Of a DNA stretch of 10,758 nt, positions 6,181-10,758 are shown piece after piece (position 1 is the first letter of the stretch; every line of letters begins with the position of its first letter). The notes under the pieces were generated by a model, which was given only the letters and a program-made list of their open reading frames with translations, was not told where the DNA came from and made no database searches. Made by a program: the position numbers and the translations under genes. The stretch comes from Verrucomicrobiales bacterium (GTDB lineage Bacteria; Verrucomicrobiota; Verrucomicrobiia; Verrucomicrobiales; Akkermansiaceae), in NCBI GenBank assembly GCA_002729295.1, contig PBTU01000047.1, positions 4,106 through 14,863 of the forward strand, read 5' to 3'.

Positions 6181-7234
6181 CGGAGAATGACCATCCGTTT
6201 CCTGCTGTGATTTTTGGGATGCTGCAAAAGTCCAATCGAGGGAGACTTCGACGAAATGATTGTTTTCGTCAGTGATGGTGACGCTGTGTTCGTCGAGAGG
6301 GGTGATTGATTTTACGGCGCCGAAGTTATCCGGGACGGGGGCGACGGCTTGAATCATTTTGAGAGAGAGGAACTGATCTTTCTGAAACTCGCGGGTGGTG
6401 GGGATATTTTCCTCGGCGAGGCGATCTTCGCGGGAGATGTCGACTCCGTAGCAGAAGTAGGAGTAGACTTCTTCGATGCCGAGGCGGCCGGTGTGGCGTC
6501 CGTTCCAGGGGGCGGTTGGACGACCGCCGTTGGAGATCCAGAAGAGAGTGGCGGGAAAGTCGGCAGGGTTTTTGAGAGCAAACCAGAGGTAGCCGTCTAG
6601 GACGGCGGCGGACCAGGCGAAGGGTTGTTCTTGAGTGGCGGCTTCGTTGACCATCATGACGAGGTCGTCGTTGCCGGAACGGGCGGGGTAGCGGGTGAGG
6701 TCGGTGGTTTCTCCGTCGGCGAGGGGAACGGATTTTAGATCATCAAAGCGGGCGCCGATTTTCAGAGACTGGGTTTCACCGTCGTCGAGATTGGCGAAAG
6801 AGTCGGTGAAAACAGAGGCCCAGCGCAAGGGGCTGGTAGTGATGCGCCCTTGTCCTTCGTTGAGGTGAGAGAGGTCGAGGATGGGGTGGGTACCGTAGCT
6901 GAAGTGGCCTTCGAGATTTGAGATTTGGTGCTCGACGAAGAGAGCGTGTTGTTCAGGACGGACTGAGATTGTTTTTTGAATCGCACCTCCCGAGTCGCGG
7001 GCCGTTTTCTTGCCCTCCGAAGGGGAGACAGAGAAAATCGCCGCGCAGGATGGAGAGGAGCGCGGGTTGGTCGGGGTATTCTTCGGGTTGCCAGGGAGCG
7101 AGGGCGTAGGGGGAGACGTCTCGGTCGGGGAGGTGGAAAACCACGGGTGCCAAATGCCCCCCTCGCGCGGTGAGATCGAGGTCGAGCTCGGGAGTGGCGA
7201 GGTGATGTGACGGCTCTCCGTGGACGTCTTGCAT
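6172..7234 (-). pseudogene. Aldose-epimerase (mutarotase)-like gene, split between two frames
   Basis: The reading begins with ATG 7234, 2 nt after the sulfatase stop, and runs 79 codons: HLAPVVFHLPD, SPYALAPW, then LLSILRGDFLCLPFGGQ (59-75). Continued in that frame it soon stops. From about 6999 the sequence continues in the next frame as RDSGGAIQKTISVRP, EHQISNLEGHFSYGTHPILD, then LRWASVFTDSF, TTDLTRYPAR, NDDLVMMVN, LFWISNGGRPTAPWNGRH and IEEVYSYFCYG, ending at TGA 6174-6172. I associate these with a galactose-mutarotase-fold family common in Planctomycetota and Verrucomicrobiota. Its members, as I recall, carry an HGETAN-type segment of several dozen residues between PFGG and the RxxGG part; here it is absent. 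The simplest reading is a deletion that also shifted the frame. The second frame alone (about 275 codons) lacks a plausible N-terminus. A sequencing error alone would not restore the missing segment. Confidence 0.7.
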
Positions 7235-7236
7235 GA

Positions 7237-8691
7237 TTACAGTTTGGGCGGAGTCCAGTCAGGAATGCCACCAGCTTTCATCTGTTCGTCATACCAAACG
7301 TGGTAGGGGCGGGTGGGTGACATGGGCGCGTCTTCGTTGACCATGAGAGGGCGGGCGCTTTTCCAAAAGGCGTCGTAGGCCGCGCGCATTTCTTTGACCT
7401 TTTCGGGGTGCTTGGCGGCGACGTCGGTCTTCTGGCCGGGGTCGGCGATCATGTCGTAAAGGGCACTGTCGACGAGGCGGAAGCGAGGGCCGCGGACGGC
7501 GAAGTTTTTCCACTGGTGATCGTTGGGCTCGGCTCCGGTTTTCCACCGGGCTTTGTTGGTGAAGAGGTAGCGGGATTGTTGTAGGATCTTCTGGCCTTTG
7601 AGGAGAGGAAGAAGGCTACGTCCCTCGACTTGCTTTTCGGGGAGTTTGGCTCCGGCGATTTGGGCAAATGTTGGAAGAAGGTCAATATGCGCGGAGACAT
7701 TTTTGATGTCGTGGCCTGCCCGAAATTTTCCGTCCCAGCGGATGAAGAAGGGAACGCGGACACCGCCTTCGTCGGCGCTGCCTTTGAGGCCTTTTTGGTC
7801 GGCGTTGAACATCTTCATGGGAGTGCCGCCGGAAGCTTTTCCAACGACGCCTTTTCCGGAGCCTCCGCCGGTCATGCCGTTGTCGGACATGAAGATGAGG
7901 ATGGTGTTGTCCATGAGCTTCCATTCATCGAGCTTGGCCTGAAGGCGGCCCATGTTTTCGTCGATGTTTTCGATCATGCCATAGAAGCCGGCGGTCTTTG
8001 CCCGGAAGCCAAGATCAGTGAGGCGTTTGGTGTTTGAGGGAGGGGCAATGAAGGGGCCGTGAGGAGCGTTGGTAGTGATGTAGGCAAAGAAGGGCGCGTC
8101 CTTGTCCTTTGCTTCCTTGATCCAACCCATGGCAGCGGTGAAGAAGAGGTCAGTACAGTAGCCCTTGGTTTTCACGAAGGACCCGTTGTGCCGAATGACG
8201 GGGTCGAAGTACTTGTTCTTCGGCGCGTCGGCACAGGAGCAATTGTAGGCTTGTCCGATTCCTCCCGCTCCATGAATGAAGACCTCGTCGAAGCCGCGTT
8301 GGTCAGGTTGGTATTCTTTTTCGTCGCCGAGGTGCCACTTGCCGAAAATGCCGGAAGTGTATCCGGCGGTTTTAAGGACTTGTGGAAGAATGGTGGCTTT
8401 GAGAGTCATGCGTTCGCGCTCGAGAATGGTGTGGGTGATGCCATTTTTCATGGGGTGCCGACCGGTCATGATGGCTGCGCGGGTGGGCGAACAAGTTGGG
8501 CTGACGAGGAAACGGGTAAAGCGCGTGCTCTTTTCGTAGTGCTTGTCGAGATTGGGTGTCTTGATCCAAGGATGACCGTGTTTCCCGACGGGTCCATAGC
8601 CCTGGTCGTCGGTAATGACGAGGATGATGTTGGGCTTCTTGGCGGCGAGAGCAGAGCTTGCGAGAGCGAGGAATAGAAGGATGCGTTTCAT
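7237..8691 (-). CDS. Secreted arylsulfatase-like sulfatase
   Basis: This 484-residue formylglycine sulfatase is predicted to hydrolyse sulfate esters of polysaccharides or glycans in the periplasm or outside the cell. The signal peptide is residues 1-17 (MKRILLFLALASSALAA). Key motifs in order are Asp28-Asp29 in ITDDQGYG, the active-site signature C67-S-P-T-R71 followed by AAIMTGR (Cys67 becomes formylglycine), GKWHLG with Lys118 and His120, NAPHGP with His211, MSDNGM with Asp270-Asn271, and GLKGSADEGGVRVP (301-314). This is a full catalytic set, and the length suits the family. The start ATG overlaps the stop of the DUF1501 gene as ATGA, and the next gene begins 2 nt after its stop, so translation is probably coupled across all three. 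The substrate and sulfatase subfamily cannot be fixed from sequence alone. No formylglycine-generating enzyme is encoded in the window. Confidence 0.96.
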   Translation of the reverse strand: MKRILLFLALASSALAAKKPNIILVITDDQGYGPVGKHGHPWIKTPNLDKHYEKSTRFTRFLVSPTCSPTRAAIMTGRHPMKNGITHTILERERMTLKATILPQVLKTAGYTSGIFGKWHLGDEKEYQPDQRGFDEVFIHGAGGIGQAYNCSCADAPKNKYFDPVIRHNGSFVKTKGYCTDLFFTAAMGWIKEAKDKDAPFFAYITTNAPHGPFIAPPSNTKRLTDLGFRAKTAGFYGMIENIDENMGRLQAKLDEWKLMDNTILIFMSDNGMTGGGSGKGVVGKASGGTPMKMFNADQKGLKGSADEGGVRVPFFIRWDGKFRAGHDIKNVSAHIDLLPTFAQIAGAKLPEKQVEGRSLLPLLKGQKILQQSRYLFTNKARWKTGAEPNDHQWKNFAVRGPRFRLVDSALYDMIADPGQKTDVAAKHPEKVKEMRAAYDAFWKSARPLMVNEDAPMSPTRPYHVWYDEQMKAGGIPDWTPPKL

Positions 8692-10115
8692 GAGTTAGAG
8701 AGGATTTTCTTGACGACCTTGGCGGCGTCAACGCCGGTGAGTTTAAAGTCGAGGCCCTGAAATTTGTATGTGAGTCGGTGGTGGTCGATGCCGAGTTGTT
8801 GGAGAATGGTGGCGTGGAGGTCGTGGACGGAAACACCATCCTGTGCGACGGCGTAGCCGAGCTCGTCGGTGGATCCGTAGGTCGTGCCGCCTTTGATTCC
8901 AGCGCCGGCCATCCAGAGGGAGAAGGCTTGAATGTGGTGGTCGCGGCCTGAGCCCTGGGCCATGGGCGTGCGGCCAAATTCACCGCCCCAGATGATGAGG
9001 GTGTCTTCAAGCATGCCACGGGCCTTGAGGTCTTTGACGAGGGCTGCGGTGGCTTTGTCAACGTGGCGGGAGACCGTTTCGATTCCTTTCTTGAGGCCGC
9101 CGTGGTGGTCCCATCCGCGGTGGTAGAGTTGAATGAACCGCACGCCGCGTTCAGCGAGGCGACGGGCTAGGAGGCAGTTGGAAGCGAAGGAACCGTCGCC
9201 CGGAGTGGCGCCGTAATCTTCGAGAACGTTCTTGGGTTCCTCGGTCACATCCATCAGTCCGGGGACCGAAGTCTGCATTTTAAAAGCCATTTCATATTGC
9301 GCGATGCGGGTGGCAATTTCGGGATCGTTTTGACGATAGCCGAGCATGCGGTTCATCTGGTTGATCGTTTCGAGAAGCTCGCCCTGGTCCGCGCGGGTGA
9401 CACCGGCGGGATTGTTGACGTAGTGAACGGGATCGCCTTTCGAGTTGAATTGAACCCCCTGGAATTTCGAGGGAAGAAATCCACTGTGCCACTGGCGGGA
9501 GGCGATAGGTTGATCTTGTCCGCCGCCGGAAGAGGTCATGACGACGTAGCCGGGGAGTTCATCGGTCTCTGCACCGAGTCCATAAAGCAACCATGATCCC
9601 ATCGAGGGTCGACCGGGGATGATCGAGCCGGTGTTCATGAAGGTGTGTGCCGGGTCGTGGTTGATCTGCTCGGTGTGCATCGAATTGATGACCGCGATTT
9701 CGTCGGCGATCGATCCGATGTTCGGGAAGGCGGAGGACATCATGCGACCGCATTTTCCGTAGCGTTTGAATTCGTGCTGTGGTCCGAGGCACTTTAGCTT
9801 GTTGCGATTTCCCTGAAGCTGGGCGAGCTGTTGACCTTCGGTGAATGAGGTGGGCATGCCCTTGCCACTGAGCTTTGCGAGCTCGGGTTTGTAGTCGAGA
9901 GTCTCGAGGTGGGATGGGCCGCCGGCCATGCAAAGGTGAATGATGCGCTTGGCCTTGGGCGGGTAGTGCAGTTTTTCGGCGAGGGTGCCTCTCCATTGGG
10001 AGGCGGTTGCCTGGTCCTGTCCGAGGAGCGAGAGTAGGGCGGCGCTTCCGACGGAGTAGGAAGAGTTTTGCAAGAAAGCCCGGCGGTTGAGAGAATTGGC
10101 GAGAAGTGGGTTCAT
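8688..10115 (-). CDS. DUF1501 protein, Tat-exported alkaline-phosphatase-fold
   Basis: This complete 475-residue DUF1501 protein has a fold related to alkaline phosphatases and sulfatases; the family is very abundant in Planctomycetota and Verrucomicrobiota and its biochemical role is unsettled. The N-terminus has a twin-arginine signal, LNR11-R12-AFL, and a hydrophobic stretch to about residue 32, so export is probably through Tat. Family motifs seen are HLCMAGGPSHLETLDYKP (60-77), HDPAHTFMNTG (153-163), GRPSMGSWLLYGLG (168-181), RGWDHHGG with Asp336-His337-His338, WGGEFGRTP (376-384), SGRDHH (389-394) and HDLHATIL (431-438). The Asp and His residues are likely metal ligands. It starts 1 nt after the DUF1553 stop, and its own stop overlaps the sulfatase start. 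That DUF1553-DUF1501-sulfatase order suggests the three act together on a sulfated substrate, which is an inference from position. Confidence 0.96.
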   Translation of the reverse strand: MNPLLANSLNRRAFLQNSSYSVGSAALLSLLGQDQATASQWRGTLAEKLHYPPKAKRIIHLCMAGGPSHLETLDYKPELAKLSGKGMPTSFTEGQQLAQLQGNRNKLKCLGPQHEFKRYGKCGRMMSSAFPNIGSIADEIAVINSMHTEQINHDPAHTFMNTGSIIPGRPSMGSWLLYGLGAETDELPGYVVMTSSGGGQDQPIASRQWHSGFLPSKFQGVQFNSKGDPVHYVNNPAGVTRADQGELLETINQMNRMLGYRQNDPEIATRIAQYEMAFKMQTSVPGLMDVTEEPKNVLEDYGATPGDGSFASNCLLARRLAERGVRFIQLYHRGWDHHGGLKKGIETVSRHVDKATAALVKDLKARGMLEDTLIIWGGEFGRTPMAQGSGRDHHIQAFSLWMAGAGIKGGTTYGSTDELGYAVAQDGVSVHDLHATILQQLGIDHHRLTYKFQGLDFKLTGVDAAKVVKKILSNS

Positions 10116-10116
10116 C

Positions 10117-10758
10117 TTAGTAGCGGGTGATGGTTTCCTGGAGATTGAGAAGGGCGCGGGTTACGGTTGTGGTCGCGGCAAGATCGACGGGGTCGACTTT
10201 TTCGGGGAGCAGAGCGAGACCGGTGGCGATGAGTTTCTTGGCGTCTTCGGGCGCGGCCTTGTAGCGCTTGAGTTGCTTGTTGAAGAGCTCGGTCAGGAGC
10301 GTCATTTCTTCTCCGCTTGGCGGTCGATTGAGGAGTCGCTTGAAGGCGATCTGCAGGCGAGGCTTAATTGCTTTTTCCTCCGTAACCAACTCGGTGGCTA
10401 GCACGCGGGCCGCTTCGACGAAGGTTGGATCGTTGAGTTGGTTGAGGGCTTGGAGCGGGGTGTTGCTACTTTCGCGGACGGCGGTGCATTCCTCTCGAGC
10501 GGGCGCATCAAAGGCGGCGAGCATGGGGTGGAGGAAGGAGCGCTGCCAGTGCATGTAGAGGCCGCGACGGTATTGGTTTTCGTCGTTGTGCTGCTGATAT
10601 TTGCGTTTGGGGAAGTTGAGCTGCGCGTAGTATCCGGCAGGTTGATAAGGCCGGGCGCTGGCTCCTCCGAGTTGCGGGTTCAGCAAGCCGGAAACGGCGA
10701 GGGCATTGTCGCGAATGAACTCGGCAGGAAGACGACGCGGGTTTTGGCGGGCGTAAAG
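10117..10758 (-). CDS. DUF1553 (PSD1) protein, C-terminal part (runs off right edge)
   Basis: The visible part is the last 213 codons of a protein with the PSD1/DUF1553 domain, which is typical of large secreted planctomycete and verrucomicrobial proteins, often following a cytochrome-c-like (PSCyt1) and DUF1549 part. The frame is open to the right edge (10756-10758) with no start inside the family's core, so the N-terminus lies outside. Recognisable segments are PRRLPAEFIRDNALAVSGLL (from about 10740), PYQPAGYYAQLNFP, YRRGLYMHWQRSFLHPMLA, FDAPAREEC, and SNTPLQALNQLNDPTFVEAAR, all strongly conserved in the family. It ends in a helical tail and TAA 10119-10117. The next gene, DUF1501, begins 1 nt later, the standard pairing for these two families. 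The molecular role is unknown; such proteins are presumed to act at the cell envelope. Confidence 0.95.
   Translation of the reverse strand, partial: LYARQNPRRLPAEFIRDNALAVSGLLNPQLGGASARPYQPAGYYAQLNFPKRKYQQHNDENQYRRGLYMHWQRSFLHPMLAAFDAPAREECTAVRESSNTPLQALNQLNDPTFVEAARVLATELVTEEKAIKPRLQIAFKRLLNRPPSGEEMTLLTELFNKQLKRYKAAPEDAKKLIATGLALLPEKVDPVDLAATTTVTRALLNLQETITRY

Noticed and set aside
1..10758. CRISPR array, tRNA/rRNA genes, transposases, phage genes, toxin-antitoxin or defence systems
   Set aside because: I looked on both strands and saw no regularly spaced repeats, cloverleaf-like segments, IS-type terminal repeats or proteins of those families.

Overview
The window looks like a chromosomal segment of a Verrucomicrobiota bacterium, with Planctomycetota as second choice. 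The evidence is a DUF1553 (PSD1) / Tat-exported DUF1501 / sulfatase gene chain, two formylglycine-type sulfatases, a Tat-exported sugar-phosphate-isomerase-like TIM barrel, and a PEP-CTERM-tailed S1-type protease. None of the nine usable start codons has a recognisable Shine-Dalgarno sequence. The phylum is inferred from gene content; no rRNA or other marker is present.

Layout. Bases 1-434 (minus) hold the N-terminal 144 codons of a secreted sulfatase that runs off the left edge. Bases 435-838 are non-coding and end in a very AT-rich stretch with a TATAAT box. Bases 839-1786 (plus) encode a secreted trypsin-like protease with a PEP-CTERM tail. Its stop overlaps by 8 bp the stop of the convergent gene to its right. 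Everything from 1779 to 10758 is on the minus strand. In transcription order (right to left) it is: a DUF1553 protein (N-terminus off the right edge), a DUF1501 protein, a sulfatase, an aldose-epimerase-like gene broken between two frames, an AlkB-type dioxygenase, the decayed remains of an Ada/Ogt-like HTH-methyltransferase gene, a Tat-exported TIM barrel, and a large secreted beta-propeller-like protein. Spacings along this chain are 1 nt, a 4-nt ATGA overlap, 2 nt, 23 nt, a 4-nt ATGA overlap, 31 nt and 33 nt, so it could be one long transcript.

Function. DUF1553, DUF1501, the sulfatase, the mutarotase-like protein and the TIM barrel fit a periplasmic programme for taking apart sulfated polysaccharides, as is common in these phyla; the exact substrate cannot be read from the sequence. 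The alkB-ada pair is a cytoplasmic alkylation-repair module lodged in the middle of this exported-protein chain. alkB is intact, while its former partner has an in-frame stop and an internal deletion. The epimerase-like gene directly upstream of alkB is also broken, so the stretch around alkB appears to be decaying.

No tRNA, rRNA, CRISPR, transposase or phage gene was seen, and I found no convincing new defence or mobile system. The most notable items are the two pseudogenes flanking alkB, the hairpin that could cover the alkB start, the duplicated sorting tail of the protease, and the unusual composite architecture of the 837-residue propeller protein.
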